DNA of 64,000 bases from assembly GCF_000009765.2 (NCBI RefSeq), contig NC_003155.5, positions 4,650,001 to 4,714,000 of the forward strand. The letters are read 5' to 3'. The notes under the pieces are model-generated. The model was given only the letters and a program-made list of their open reading frames with translations, searched no databases and had not been told where the DNA came from. This document shows positions 41,032 through 50,539 of the stretch, in pieces. The translations under genes were made by a program, and so were the position numbers. Source of the stretch: Streptomyces avermitilis MA-4680 = NBRC 14893 (lineage in GTDB: Bacteria; Actinomycetota; Actinomycetes; Streptomycetales; Streptomycetaceae). Positions within the stretch are counted from its first letter, which is position 1, and every line of letters starts with the position of its first letter.

Positions 41032-43617
41032 TCAGTCCAGCACCGGCAGCAGCTCCGGCAGATGCCCGTCGGAAGCCGCGGCCGCCCGCTGCCGCTCCTG
41101 CGGCACCTCCCCGTACAAGGTCGTACGCGGCTTCGCCGGACGCCCCGCCGCCTCCGCCACCGCGATCAGGTCCTTGACGGACTTGTACGAGCCGTAACTG
41201 GAGCCCGCCATACGGGAGATGGTCTCCTCCATCAGTGTGCCGCCCAGGTCGTTGGCGCCGGAACGGAGCATCTCCGCAGCGCCCTCCGTGCCCAGCTTCA
41301 CCCAGCTGGTCTGGATGTTGGGGATGTGGGGGTGCAGGAGGAGCCGGGCCATCGCCATCACCGCGCGGTTGTCGCGGGTCGTCGGGCCGGGGCGGGCGAT
41401 GCCCGCCAGATACACCGGGGCGTTGGTGTGGATGAAGGGGAGCGTCACGAACTCCGTGAAGCCGCCCGTCTGCTGCTGGATCCGCGCGAGCGTGCGGAAG
41501 TGGCCGAGCCAGTGGCGGGGCTGGTCCACATGGCCGTACATCATCGTCGAGGACGAGCGGATGCCCAGCTCGTGGGCCGTCGTGATCACCTCGATCCAGG
41601 TGGCCGTCGGCAGCTTGCCCTTCGTCAGGACCCAGCGGACCTCGTCGTCCAGGATCTCCGCCGCCGTGCCGGGGATCGAGTCCAGGCCCGCCTCCTTCGC
41701 CGCCGTCAGCCACTCGCGGATGGACAGGCCGGTGCGGGTCGCGCCGTTCACCACCTCCATCGGGGAGAAGGCGTGCACGTGCATGCCGGGGACGCGTTCC
41801 TTCACCGCCTTCGCGATGTCGAAGTACGCCGTCCCGGGCAGGTCGGGGTGGATCCCGCCCTGCATGCACACCTCGACCGCGCCCACGTCCCACGCCTGCT
41901 GGGCACGGTCGGCGACCTGCTCCAGGGAGAGGGTGTACGCGTCCGCGTCCGTGCGGCGCTGGGCGAACGCGCAGAAGCGGCAGCCCGTGTAGCAGACGTT
42001 GGTGAAGTTGATGTTCCTGGTGACGATGTAGGTGACGTCGTCGCCGACCGCCGCCTTGCGGACGTCGTCGGCGATGCGGGTGAGCGCGTCCAGCGCCGGG
42101 CCGTCCGCGTGCAGCAGGGCCAGCGCCTCGGCGTCGGTGAGCCGGGTGGGGTCGTTCGCCGCCGTCGCCAGGGCCTGGCGGACGTCGGTGTCGATGCGCT
42201 CGGGCACCATGCCGGGCGCCGCCGCCTCCCGCAGCGCCTCCCAGTCGCCGTACACGACGTCGAAGTCGTCCCGGCGGTCGCCCGTACGGCCCTCGGTGTC
42301 GATGCTGTGATGCAGGTCGGTGCGGCCCTGGGCGACGAACGCCTCCTCCGGCTCCTGCCACGGGTGGCCCTCGACCGTCGCGTCCGCGTGCGCGAGACCG
42401 GAGGCGGGGTCCGCGAGGGCCCGTACGTGCGGCAGCAGCCGCGGGTCCAGCCACGGCTCGCCCCGCTGCACGAACTCCGGGTAGACGCACAGGCGTTCAC
42501 GCAGTTCGAAGCCCGCCTGAGCGGACTGCTCACGCAGGAGGTCGATCTGCGGCCACGGACGCTCCGGGTTCACATGGTCGATGGTCAGCGGGGACACCCC
42601 GCCCCAGTCGTCGATCCCGGCGCCGATCAGCCGCCCGTACTCGCTGTCGACGAGGTTCGGCGGCGCCTGGAGGCAGGCGCGCGGTCCCATGATGTGCCGG
42701 GCCACCGCCACCGTGGCGATCAGTTCGTCCAGCTCCGCGTCCGGCATCCCGCGCATCGCCGTGTCCGGCTTGGCGCGGAAGTTCTGGATGATCAGCTCCT
42801 GGATGCCGTGGTACGCCCGCGAGATCTTCCGCAGCGCGAACAGCGACTCGGCGCGCTCCTCGTACGTCTCGCCGATCCCGATGAGGATGCCGCTGGTGAA
42901 GGGGACGGAGGAGCGGCCGGCGTCCTCCAGGACGCGCAGGCGTACGGCCGGCTCCTTGTCCGGGGAGCCGTGGTGCGGGCCGCCGGGCTCCGACCAGAGG
43001 CGGGTGGCCGTGGTCTCCAGCATCATGCCCATGCTCGGCGCGACCGGCTTGAGCCGCTGGAAGTCCGTCCACGACATCACGCCCGGGTTGAGGTGGGGCA
43101 GCAGCCCCGTCTCCTCCAGGATGCGGATCGAGATGGCCCGTACGTACGCGATCGTGTCGTCGTACCCGTGCGCGTCCAGCCACTCGCGCGCCTCGGGCCA
43201 GCGGTCCTCGGGCTTGTCGCCCAGCGTGATCAGGGCTTCCTTGCAGCCGAGGGCGGCGCCCTTGCGGGCGATGTCCAGGACCTCGTCCGGGGACATGAAC
43301 ATCCCGTGCCCGGCGCGGCGCAGCTTGCCGGGGACCGTGACGAACGTGCAGTAGTGGCACTTGTCCCGGCACAGGCGGGTGAGGGGGATGAAGACGCTCT
43401 TCGAGTAGGTGATGACTCCGGCGCGGCCGGCCGCTTCCAGGCCCGCGTCACGCACCCGGGCGGCGGAGGCGGTGAGGTCGTCGAGGTCCTCGCCGCGGGC
43501 CTGGAGGAGCACGGCCGCCTCGGTGACGTCGAGTGCGACACCGTCCCGCGCCCGTTTCAGCGCGCGCCGCATGGAGTTCGCCGTGGGCCCGGTTCCGGAG
43601 GTCGCGGAGGTCGTCAT
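41032..43617 (-). CDS. fbiC: FbiC, fused 7,8-didemethyl-8-hydroxy-5-deazariboflavin (FO) synthase
   Basis: This 861-residue two-domain radical SAM enzyme makes FO, the chromophore precursor of coenzyme F420, from tyrosine and a ribityl pyrimidine. The N-terminal CofG-type half has its iron-sulphur motif CRDKCHYC (Cys83, Cys87, Cys90). The C-terminal CofH-type half has CYTGCRFC (Cys542, Cys546, Cys549). The fusion is normal for actinomycetes; archaea have two genes. It stands alone rather than in an operon. Several genes in this window encode F420-type enzymes (DUF385 at 45.4 kb, LLM proteins at 50.5 and 52.6 kb) that could use its product. Confidence 0.97.
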   Translation of the reverse strand: MTTSATSGTGPTANSMRRALKRARDGVALDVTEAAVLLQARGEDLDDLTASAARVRDAGLEAAGRAGVITYSKSVFIPLTRLCRDKCHYCTFVTVPGKLRRAGHGMFMSPDEVLDIARKGAALGCKEALITLGDKPEDRWPEAREWLDAHGYDDTIAYVRAISIRILEETGLLPHLNPGVMSWTDFQRLKPVAPSMGMMLETTATRLWSEPGGPHHGSPDKEPAVRLRVLEDAGRSSVPFTSGILIGIGETYEERAESLFALRKISRAYHGIQELIIQNFRAKPDTAMRGMPDAELDELIATVAVARHIMGPRACLQAPPNLVDSEYGRLIGAGIDDWGGVSPLTIDHVNPERPWPQIDLLREQSAQAGFELRERLCVYPEFVQRGEPWLDPRLLPHVRALADPASGLAHADATVEGHPWQEPEEAFVAQGRTDLHHSIDTEGRTGDRRDDFDVVYGDWEALREAAAPGMVPERIDTDVRQALATAANDPTRLTDAEALALLHADGPALDALTRIADDVRKAAVGDDVTYIVTRNINFTNVCYTGCRFCAFAQRRTDADAYTLSLEQVADRAQQAWDVGAVEVCMQGGIHPDLPGTAYFDIAKAVKERVPGMHVHAFSPMEVVNGATRTGLSIREWLTAAKEAGLDSIPGTAAEILDDEVRWVLTKGKLPTATWIEVITTAHELGIRSSSTMMYGHVDQPRHWLGHFRTLARIQQQTGGFTEFVTLPFIHTNAPVYLAGIARPGPTTRDNRAVMAMARLLLHPHIPNIQTSWVKLGTEGAAEMLRSGANDLGGTLMEETISRMAGSSYGSYKSVKDLIAVAEAAGRPAKPRTTLYGEVPQERQRAAAASDGHLPELLPVLD

Positions 43618-43842
43618 CCCTCGAGCATACGTTTGCGGTGATCAGGCCTACAGAGTCCGCGGGTATTCCTCCCGCGCCGGGGATCGTCATCGGCCACCCC
43701 GGCGGCGGCCGATTCCCGACGCCCACCGGTGTCTTCCTCTCCCGCTTCCCTTCCCTTGCCCGGGAGTTCACGGCTGAATACCAGGGTGGTACGCGCCACC
43801 CCTGCACCACCCATGTCACCCGACATCCTGGGAGCAGCTGTC

Positions 43843-45351
43843 ATGTGTGAGGACGACCACGGAATCGGCAGACGGGCGTTGTTCGTGACGGGAGCGGCCG
43901 CCGCGCTTACGTTGGGAAGCGTGAGCTTCGCGAGCGGTGCCCCGGCGGCCGGCCAGGAGACGCGGACGGTGCGCGGCACCCTGCCCACCGGCTCGCCGGA
44001 CTTCGTGTACGTGCCCGTCGAAGTCCCCTCGGGCGTACAGGAACTCCACGTCGCCTACACCTACGAGAAGCCGGCCGTGCCCGCCGGCACCCCGGGCAAC
44101 GCCCTCGACATCGGCCTCTTCGACGAACGCGGCACGGAACTGGGCGGCAAGGGCTTCCGCGGCTGGTCGGGGGGCGCCCGCACGGAGTTCTTCGTCCGTG
44201 CGGACGACGCGACCCCCGGGTACGTCCCGGGGCCCGTCCGCCCCGGCACCTGGCACATCGCCCTCGGCCCGTACACGGTGGCGCCGGGGGGTCTGCCGTA
44301 CGAGATCACGGTCACGCTGACCTACGGGGAGCAGGGCCGGACCCCGCGGCCCGGCTACCCGCCCGCGCGCGCCAAGGGCCGCGGCCGGGCCTGGTACCGG
44401 GGCGACTGCCATCTGCACTCCTGGCACTCGGACGGCCGCCGCACCCCCGCGGAGATCGCCGCCCTGGCCCGCGCCGCGGGCCTGGACTTCATCAACTCGT
44501 CCGATCACAACACCCACTCCGCGCACCCGCACTGGGCGGACCAGGCGGGCGACGACCTCCTGATCATGCTGGGCGAGGAGGTCACGACGAGGAACGGCCA
44601 TGTGGTGGCGCTGGGGACCGACCCCGGCACGTTCGTGGACTGGCGCTACCGGGCCCGCGACAACCGCTTCGGCCGGTACGCCCGGGAGATCCGGCGCGCC
44701 GGTGGCCTGGTCGTCCCGGCGCATCCGCACGCCACCTGCGTCGGCTGCAACTGGAAGTTCGGCTTCGGCGAGGCCGACGCGATCGAGGTGTGGAACGGCG
44801 CGTACACGCCGGACGACGAGGTGGCGCTGGCCGACTGGGACAGCATGCTGGTCGCGTCCGTGCGCGGGGACGCGCGGTCGTGGATCCCGGCGATGGGCAA
44901 CAGTGACGCCCATCGCGACCCCGACCCGGTCGGCACCCCGCAGACGGTCGTCCTCGCCGACGACCTCACCCGCGAGGCCGTCCAGGAGGGCATCCGCGCG
45001 GGCCGCTCGTACGTGGCCGAGTCGAAGTCGGTGTCGCTGTCGTTCTCGGCGGCGGGGCCGAAAGGTGAGCACGCGGGGATCGGCGGCCGGCTGCGGGTGG
45101 CCGGCGACGCCCCGGTCACGGTCCGTCTGGAGGTCACGGGGGCGCCCCGCTGCTCGGCCCGCTTCGTGACGGACCAGGGTGTCCTCTTCACGAGCGCCGT
45201 CCTCCCGGTGTCCGGCAGCGGAACGGTGGAGTGGCGGACGACGGCGCAGTACGCGGCGTACGTACGGGCGGAGCTCCGGCACGAGGCGGCGCTGGGTCCG
45301 CTGCCGGGGCCGCTGGCGGCGTTCACCAACCCGATCTTTCTGGGGGCGTGA
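43843..45351 (+). CDS. Exported CehA/McbA-type PHP metallohydrolase
   Basis: This 502-residue protein has a Tat-like signal (GRRALFVTGAAAALTLG, residues 8-24), a beta-sandwich N-terminal region, and a PHP metal-dependent hydrolase domain. The signature is YRGDCHLHSWHSDG, then FINSSDHNTHS, VVPAHPHA and MGNSDAHRD, giving the His/Asp metal ligands. CehA/McbA relatives hydrolyse phosphodiesters or carbamates. The ATG at 43843 was chosen because GGGAG lies upstream and the signal peptide then sits at the N-terminus. It is divergent from fbiC over 225 bases. Confidence 0.88.
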   Translation: MCEDDHGIGRRALFVTGAAAALTLGSVSFASGAPAAGQETRTVRGTLPTGSPDFVYVPVEVPSGVQELHVAYTYEKPAVPAGTPGNALDIGLFDERGTELGGKGFRGWSGGARTEFFVRADDATPGYVPGPVRPGTWHIALGPYTVAPGGLPYEITVTLTYGEQGRTPRPGYPPARAKGRGRAWYRGDCHLHSWHSDGRRTPAEIAALARAAGLDFINSSDHNTHSAHPHWADQAGDDLLIMLGEEVTTRNGHVVALGTDPGTFVDWRYRARDNRFGRYAREIRRAGGLVVPAHPHATCVGCNWKFGFGEADAIEVWNGAYTPDDEVALADWDSMLVASVRGDARSWIPAMGNSDAHRDPDPVGTPQTVVLADDLTREAVQEGIRAGRSYVAESKSVSLSFSAAGPKGEHAGIGGRLRVAGDAPVTVRLEVTGAPRCSARFVTDQGVLFTSAVLPVSGSGTVEWRTTAQYAAYVRAELRHEAALGPLPGPLAAFTNPIFLGA

Positions 45352-45436
45352 GGCGCGCGGTCGACAGCGCGGCCGTGGTCGGCGAGGCTCGCTGATGAAA
45401 GAGGCGCGAGCGGCGAGAGGGACGGGAGAGGCGAAG

Positions 45437-45844
45437 ATGGCACGCTACGACGAGGTCAAGTTCCGGGCGATCACGGCATTCCAGCGGAGGGTCGGCAATC
45501 CGGTGCTGCGCCGACTGCCGTTCCAGACGGTCCTGGAGACCACGGGCCGCACGTCGGGGCTGCCCCGTCGGACCCCGGTGGGCGGCCGCCGCGTCGGTGA
45601 CTCCTTCTGGCTCGTCTCCGAGTACGGCGAGAAGTCGCAGTACATCCGCAACATCAAGGCGAACCCGACCGTACGCGTCCGCATCCGGGGCCACTGGCAC
45701 CCGGGTACGGCCCACCTCCTGCCCGACGACGACCCCCGAGCCCGCCTGAAGACCCTGCCGCGCCTGAACAGCACGGCGGTGCGGGCCTTCGGGACGGGTC
45801 TGCTGACGGTGCGGGTGGACCTGACGGACACCCGCGTGACCTGA
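45437..45844 (+). CDS. DUF385 F420-type nitroreductase/quinone reductase homologue
   Basis: This 135-residue protein matches the deazaflavin-dependent (DUF385, Ddn-like) split-barrel family: LPFQTVLETTGRTSGLPRRTPV, then DSFWLVSEYGEKSQYIRNIKANPTVRVRI. The Gly-Arg-x-Ser-Gly and the Asn-Ile-Lys-Ala-Asn-Pro segments are the cofactor-binding regions of the family. It probably uses F420 to reduce a quinone or xenobiotic in the cytoplasm. The ATG at 45437 has GAGAGG five bases upstream. It starts 85 bases after the PHP gene and may share its transcript. FbiC, encoded 2 kb away, makes the F420 precursor. Confidence 0.9.
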   Translation: MARYDEVKFRAITAFQRRVGNPVLRRLPFQTVLETTGRTSGLPRRTPVGGRRVGDSFWLVSEYGEKSQYIRNIKANPTVRVRIRGHWHPGTAHLLPDDDPRARLKTLPRLNSTAVRAFGTGLLTVRVDLTDTRVT

Positions 45845-45926
45845 CGGGGGGGCGGCCACGCCTCTCATGGCCGCCTCACAGGTTTCCCCCACCGGCGCTT
45901 TATCTCCGTCGTGGAGCTTGGGGCGC

Positions 45927-47255
45927 ATGGACGGACACACACCCCGCACTCCCGAAGCCGAGCGCAGTCGCCGGTGGTTCATGAACAAGGCGCTGCTCGC
46001 CGGCGGTGTCGCCGCGGTGGCGACCATGACCGGCTGTTCCGCGGGCTCCTCCGGCGCGTCGAGCTCCGCCTCGGCCTCCGGGGCGCCGGGCGGCATGCCG
46101 TCCGGCGCCCCCTCGGGCGCCCCCTCCGGGGGGCCCGGCGGAGGCGCCGGCGGGATGGGCCCCGGCGCCAGTGAGGTCAAGTACGACGACTTCACGGGCG
46201 TCACCACCGACGGCAAGGCCGCCGACGGCCTGTACTCCGTCCACGCCACCGACGTCTCCACCGACGCGGTGGTCAAGGCGGCGCAGGCCTTCCTGGACGG
46301 GCTCTCCCAGAAGGAACGCAAGGCCACCCTGTTCGATGTGCAGGCCGACGAATGGCTGGCCTGGAGCAACGTCGACGGATACCAGCGCGAGGGCGTCCGC
46401 ATGGGCGACATCACGGCCAAGAAGCGCGACCTCGGCTACGCGCTGCTCGGCGCGGCCCTGTCCGCCGACGGGCTCACCCAGACCCGCAACATCATGAAGC
46501 TCAACGCGTTCCTGGGCGAGTACAGCGGTGGCGGCAAGGAGACCCTCACCGAGGGCGCCTACTTCTTCACGATCATGGGCACCCCGTCGACCACGAAACC
46601 CTGGGGCTTCCAGTACGAGGGCCACCACGTGGCCATCAACTACTTCGTCCTGGGCGACCAGGTCGTCATGACGCCGACCTTCATGGGCTCCGAGCCGACG
46701 TCCGCAACGTACAAGGGCGAGAAGATCGTCACCTTCAGGACGGAGACGAAGGCCGGTCTGACGATGCTGCGCTCCCTGACCGACGCGCAGCGCAAGAAGG
46801 TCGTCTCCTCGGAGACCAAGGCCGGCGACAACATGAAGGCCGGCGCGGGCCAGGACAACCTCAAGCTCGCCTACCAGGGCCTGGCCGGCTCCCAGCTCAC
46901 CGACGCGCAGCGGGACAAGCTGCTCGACCTGGTGCGCGTCTACGTCGGCTACATGGACGACGGGCACGCCGAGGTGAAGATGACGGAGGTGGAGAAGCAC
47001 CTGGACGACACGTACTTCTACTGGATCGGCGCGACCAAGGACACCTCCCCGTTCTACTACCGCGTCCACAGCCCGGTCGTGCTCATCGAGTACGACGCCC
47101 AGTCCCCGATCGCGTACGGCACCAAGTCCGGCGGCGGCATGGGCGGCCCCGGCGGCAAGCCGACGCAGCAGCACATCCACACCATCATCCGCACCCCGAA
47201 CGGCGGCGACTACGGCGTGGACCTGCTCAAGCTCCACCTGGCCCACGACCACTGA
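45927..47255 (+). CDS. DUF3500 lipoprotein
   Basis: This 442-residue protein has a Tat-type twin arginine (RSRRWFMNKALLAGG) followed by a lipobox TMTGC, then a Gly/Ser/Pro-rich linker with SGAP repeats, and the DUF3500 domain (from about residue 75 to the end: ALLGAALSADGLTQTRNIMKL, GTPSTTKPWGFQYEGHHVAIN, QQHIHTIIRTPNGGDYG). DUF3500 function is not established. The His-rich C-terminus (HIHTIIR, LHLAHDH) suggests metal binding. The ATG at 45927 has GGAG ten bases upstream; ATG at 45867 is an alternative. It is convergent with the aldehyde dehydrogenase gene. Confidence 0.85.
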   Translation: MDGHTPRTPEAERSRRWFMNKALLAGGVAAVATMTGCSAGSSGASSSASASGAPGGMPSGAPSGAPSGGPGGGAGGMGPGASEVKYDDFTGVTTDGKAADGLYSVHATDVSTDAVVKAAQAFLDGLSQKERKATLFDVQADEWLAWSNVDGYQREGVRMGDITAKKRDLGYALLGAALSADGLTQTRNIMKLNAFLGEYSGGGKETLTEGAYFFTIMGTPSTTKPWGFQYEGHHVAINYFVLGDQVVMTPTFMGSEPTSATYKGEKIVTFRTETKAGLTMLRSLTDAQRKKVVSSETKAGDNMKAGAGQDNLKLAYQGLAGSQLTDAQRDKLLDLVRVYVGYMDDGHAEVKMTEVEKHLDDTYFYWIGATKDTSPFYYRVHSPVVLIEYDAQSPIAYGTKSGGGMGGPGGKPTQQHIHTIIRTPNGGDYGVDLLKLHLAHDH

Positions 47256-47298
47256 GACCACGGGGACCACGGGGACCACTGACGCCACTGGGGCCGGC

Positions 47299-48798
47299 TC
47301 ACCCCGGCCACACGATCGCCTGCAGCTCGCTGTACGCGTGCAGCGCGTACGAGCCCACGTCCCGGCCGACCCCGCTCCTCTTGAAGCCGCCGAAGGGGGC
47401 CTCCATGTTCCGGCCGACCGTGTTGACGCCGACTCCGCCGGCCCTGAGGCGGCGGGCGACGCGGAAGGCGCGGGCCACGTCGGCGGACCAGACGTAGTCG
47501 ATCAGGCCGTAGTCGCTGCTGTTGGCCAGCTCGATCCCCTCCTCCTCGTCGTCGAAGGGGAGGACGGCCACGACCGGACCGAAGATCTCCTCGCGGACCA
47601 CCCTCATGTCGGTGGTGCAGTCCGCGAGGAGCGTCGGGGCGACGTAGAACCCCGTGGCGCACGGGGGCCGTTCGCCGCCCGTCACCACCCTCGCCCCCTC
47701 CTTGCGGCCCAGCTCGACATACGACTCCACCCGGTCCCGGTGGGCCGCCGAGATCACCGGGCCCACGACCGTGCCCGGGGCGCGCGGGTCCCCGACCGGC
47801 AGACGGCGGGCGTACGCGGCGAGTTGGTCGACCACGCGGTCGTACACGCCCCGCTGCGCCAGCACCCGCGTCGGCGCCGTGCAGATCTGGCCGCTGTAGA
47901 ACGAGAACGTCGTGCCGATCCCCGAGACCGCCGACGCCAGGTCCGCGTCCTCGAAGACGAGCGCCGCGCCCTTCCCGCCCAGCTCCATCAACTGCCGTTT
48001 CATGCCGCGGCCGCACACCTCGGCGATGCGCTGTCCGACGGCGGTGGAGCCGGTGAAGCTCACCATGTCGACGTCCGGGCAGTCCACGGCCGCCTCGCCT
48101 GCCTGCGCCCCCGAACCGCTGACCACGTTGACCACACCCGGCGGCACACCCGCCGCCTGAAGCGCCTCGGCCATCCGGTACACGGACAGCGGGTCCTGCG
48201 GGGCCGGCTTCACCACCACCGTGTTGCCCATGGCCAGCGCGGGCGCGATCTTGCCCGCCGGGTTCGCCCACGGGTTGTTGTACGACGTGATGCAGGTGAC
48301 GACGCCCACCGGTTGCCGTACCGCGAGGGCGCCCATGACGGCGGCCCTGCCGAACGGGCCCGCCTCGTTGATCTGCGGGGCGATGGGCTCCTCGGCCGGC
48401 TCCACACGCGCGTACCGCCTGAACCGGGCCGCCCCGACCCCGACCTGCATGCCGCGCGCCGTGCCGGTCGTGGCGCCGCTCTCGGCCTGGGCCAGTTCGG
48501 CGTACGGCACGAGGTTGCGCCGCATCACCTCCGCGGCGCGGCCGAGGACCGCCGCACGCTCCTCGGCCGGCGTGCGCGACCACGCCGCGAAGGCCTCACG
48601 GGCCGCGGCGGCGGCCGCGTGCACCTGGTCCCGCGAGGCCTCCGGCGCCCACCCGACGACTGCCTCGGTCGCCGGGTCGATCACCTCGTAGTGGCCGCCG
48701 TCGGGGGCGACCCACTCACCGCCGATGAACAGCCGCTGCGCGTCGCTCGCCCCAGGCGTCACTGGAGCCGCTGGATTCCCTGGAGTCCCCGGAGTCAT
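47299..48798 (-). CDS. Aldehyde dehydrogenase
   Basis: This 499-residue NAD(P)-dependent enzyme oxidises an aldehyde to the acid. The general base is in MELGGKGAALVFEDAD (Glu272) and the catalytic nucleophile in FYSGQICTAP (Cys306). The NAD loop is SFTGSTAVGQR. The first 15 residues are a Pro/Gly-rich extension. The ATG overlaps the stop of the upstream amidohydrolase gene by ATGA, so the two are translationally coupled. It is the last gene of a minus-strand catabolic run (54.7 to 47.3 kb). The substrate is unknown, but the context suggests an aliphatic or aromatic aldehyde intermediate. Confidence 0.94.
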   Translation of the reverse strand: MTPGTPGNPAAPVTPGASDAQRLFIGGEWVAPDGGHYEVIDPATEAVVGWAPEASRDQVHAAAAAAREAFAAWSRTPAEERAAVLGRAAEVMRRNLVPYAELAQAESGATTGTARGMQVGVGAARFRRYARVEPAEEPIAPQINEAGPFGRAAVMGALAVRQPVGVVTCITSYNNPWANPAGKIAPALAMGNTVVVKPAPQDPLSVYRMAEALQAAGVPPGVVNVVSGSGAQAGEAAVDCPDVDMVSFTGSTAVGQRIAEVCGRGMKRQLMELGGKGAALVFEDADLASAVSGIGTTFSFYSGQICTAPTRVLAQRGVYDRVVDQLAAYARRLPVGDPRAPGTVVGPVISAAHRDRVESYVELGRKEGARVVTGGERPPCATGFYVAPTLLADCTTDMRVVREEIFGPVVAVLPFDDEEEGIELANSSDYGLIDYVWSADVARAFRVARRLRAGGVGVNTVGRNMEAPFGGFKRSGVGRDVGSYALHAYSELQAIVWPG

Positions 48799-50525
48799 CT
48801 GGTGCTCACCGTCCGCGTGTCCCGGCCCGACCGCAGCACCTTTCCCGGTACGGCGCCGGTCACCACGTCGTCCCTGATCGCCTCGACCCCGTTGACCCAC
48901 ACGGCCGTGACGCCGATCGCCTTCGAGTCGAGCCGTGGGCTGTCTCCCGGCAGGTCGTGCACCAGGGTGGCCTTGCCCGCGTCGATCCGCGCCGGATCGA
49001 AGAGCACGAGGTCCGCGTGGAAGCCCTCCCGGATCCGGCCGCGGTCCCGGAGGCCGAAGAGCCGCGCCGGGTCGTCCGTCAGCATCTTCACCGCCTGCTC
49101 CAGCGGCACCAGCTTCCGGCCGCGCAGACAGTCGCCGAGGAACCGGGTCGTGTACGGGGCTCCGCACATGCGGTCCAGATGGGCGCCCGCGTCCGAGCCG
49201 CCGAGCAGGACGTCCTTGTGCCGCCAGGTCTCGGCGCGCAGGGCCCAGGAGTCGGGGTCGTTGTCGGTGGGCATGGGCCACAGGACCGTCCGCAGTTCGT
49301 CGGCCGCGCAGATCTCCACCAGGCAGTGGAAGGGGTCCTGCCCGCGTTCGGCCGCGATGTCGTTCACCACGCGCCCGGTCAGGCCCTCGTTCGCCGTGCT
49401 GTAGGTGTCCCCGATGACGTACCGGCCGAAGTTCGCGAGGCGGCGGAAGACGCCCGCCTCCTTGCTGTCCGCCCGTCGCAGCAGCTCCGCGCGGACGTCC
49501 GGATCGCGGAGCCGCGCGATCCGCTCGGGCACCGGCAGACCGAGCACCTCGCCCCACCCGGGGATCAGGTTCAGGGCGCAGAAGGTGCCCAGGGACATGT
49601 TCATGGGGGTGAGGATCGGCATCGTCAGGGCCACCACCCGTCCCCCCGCCTTCCGGGCCCGCTCGCTCGCGGTCAGCTGCCGCGGTACGCGCTCGGGAAC
49701 CGCCGCGTCGATGGTGAGGACGTTCCAGTTGAGCGGCCGGCCCGCCGCCGCGCTCATCTCCACGAAGAGGTCGATCTCCGCGTCGCTGAACTGGTCCAGG
49801 CAGCCGGCGACGATCGCCTCGATCTGGGTTCCCTCGTGCTCGCCCACCGCCCGCGCCAGCGCCAGCAGCTCCGCCGGCCGCGCGTGCCGGGAGGCGACCG
49901 GCTGTCCGTCGCCGTCCGAGTGGGTGGACGACTGGGTGGTGGACAGGCCCCACGCACCCGCGTCCATCGCCTCGTGGAAGAGCGCCAGCATCCGCTCCAG
50001 CTGCTCCCGCGTGGGCCGGCCGCCGACCGCGTCCGGGCCCATAACGTACCGGCGCAGGGCGCAATGCCCCACCATGAAACCCGCGTTGACGGCGATCCGG
50101 CCCTCCAGCGCGTCCAGGTAGTCGCCGAAGGTGTGCCAGCTCCAGGGGGCGCCCTCCTCCAGGGCGACCAGGGACATGCCCTCCACCTTGGACATCATCC
50201 GGCGGGTGTAGTCCGCGTCCTGGGGCCGGTCCGGGTTCAGCGGCGCGAGGGTGAAGCCGCAGTTGCCGCCCGCGACCGTCGTCACCCCGTGGTTGAGGGA
50301 CGGGGTCGCGTAGGGGTCCCAGAACAGCTGGGCGTCGTAGTGGGTGTGCGGGTCGACGAAGCCGGGGGCGAGGACGAGGCCGGCCGCGTCCTCGCCGGCC
50401 CTGGCCGGCTCGGTGACCGTGCCGACGGCGGCGATACGGCCGTCCCGTATCCCCACGTCGGCGGTGTACGCGGGCGCGCCCGTCCCGTCCACGACGGTCG
50501 CGCCCCTGATGACGTGGTCGAGCAT
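48795..50525 (-). CDS. D-aminoacylase-like amidohydrolase
   Basis: This 576-residue amidohydrolase-superfamily enzyme resembles N-acyl-D-amino-acid deacylases: MLDHVIRGATVVDGTG at the start, the metal motif GFVDPHTHYDAQLFWDP, GHCALRRYVMG, and the catalytic-type Asp in LLGGSDAGAHLDRM. The C-terminal urease-like beta sandwich ends in VWVNGVEAIRDD. It hydrolyses an amide or cyclic amide in the cytoplasm. The ATG at 50525 has GAGGGGG upstream, 14 bases after the LLM stop. The gene downstream overlaps it. In this cluster the true substrate may be a non-peptide amide or lactone-type bond. Confidence 0.9.
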   Translation of the reverse strand: MLDHVIRGATVVDGTGAPAYTADVGIRDGRIAAVGTVTEPARAGEDAAGLVLAPGFVDPHTHYDAQLFWDPYATPSLNHGVTTVAGGNCGFTLAPLNPDRPQDADYTRRMMSKVEGMSLVALEEGAPWSWHTFGDYLDALEGRIAVNAGFMVGHCALRRYVMGPDAVGGRPTREQLERMLALFHEAMDAGAWGLSTTQSSTHSDGDGQPVASRHARPAELLALARAVGEHEGTQIEAIVAGCLDQFSDAEIDLFVEMSAAAGRPLNWNVLTIDAAVPERVPRQLTASERARKAGGRVVALTMPILTPMNMSLGTFCALNLIPGWGEVLGLPVPERIARLRDPDVRAELLRRADSKEAGVFRRLANFGRYVIGDTYSTANEGLTGRVVNDIAAERGQDPFHCLVEICAADELRTVLWPMPTDNDPDSWALRAETWRHKDVLLGGSDAGAHLDRMCGAPYTTRFLGDCLRGRKLVPLEQAVKMLTDDPARLFGLRDRGRIREGFHADLVLFDPARIDAGKATLVHDLPGDSPRLDSKAIGVTAVWVNGVEAIRDDVVTGAVPGKVLRSGRDTRTVSTR

Positions 50526-50539
50526 GGCGCGTACCCCCT

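Noticed and set aside
47299..50064. A 921-residue aldehyde dehydrogenase extension
   Set aside because: The extension is antisense-free but out-of-frame shadow of the amidohydrolase; the enzyme starts at the ATGA overlap at 48798.
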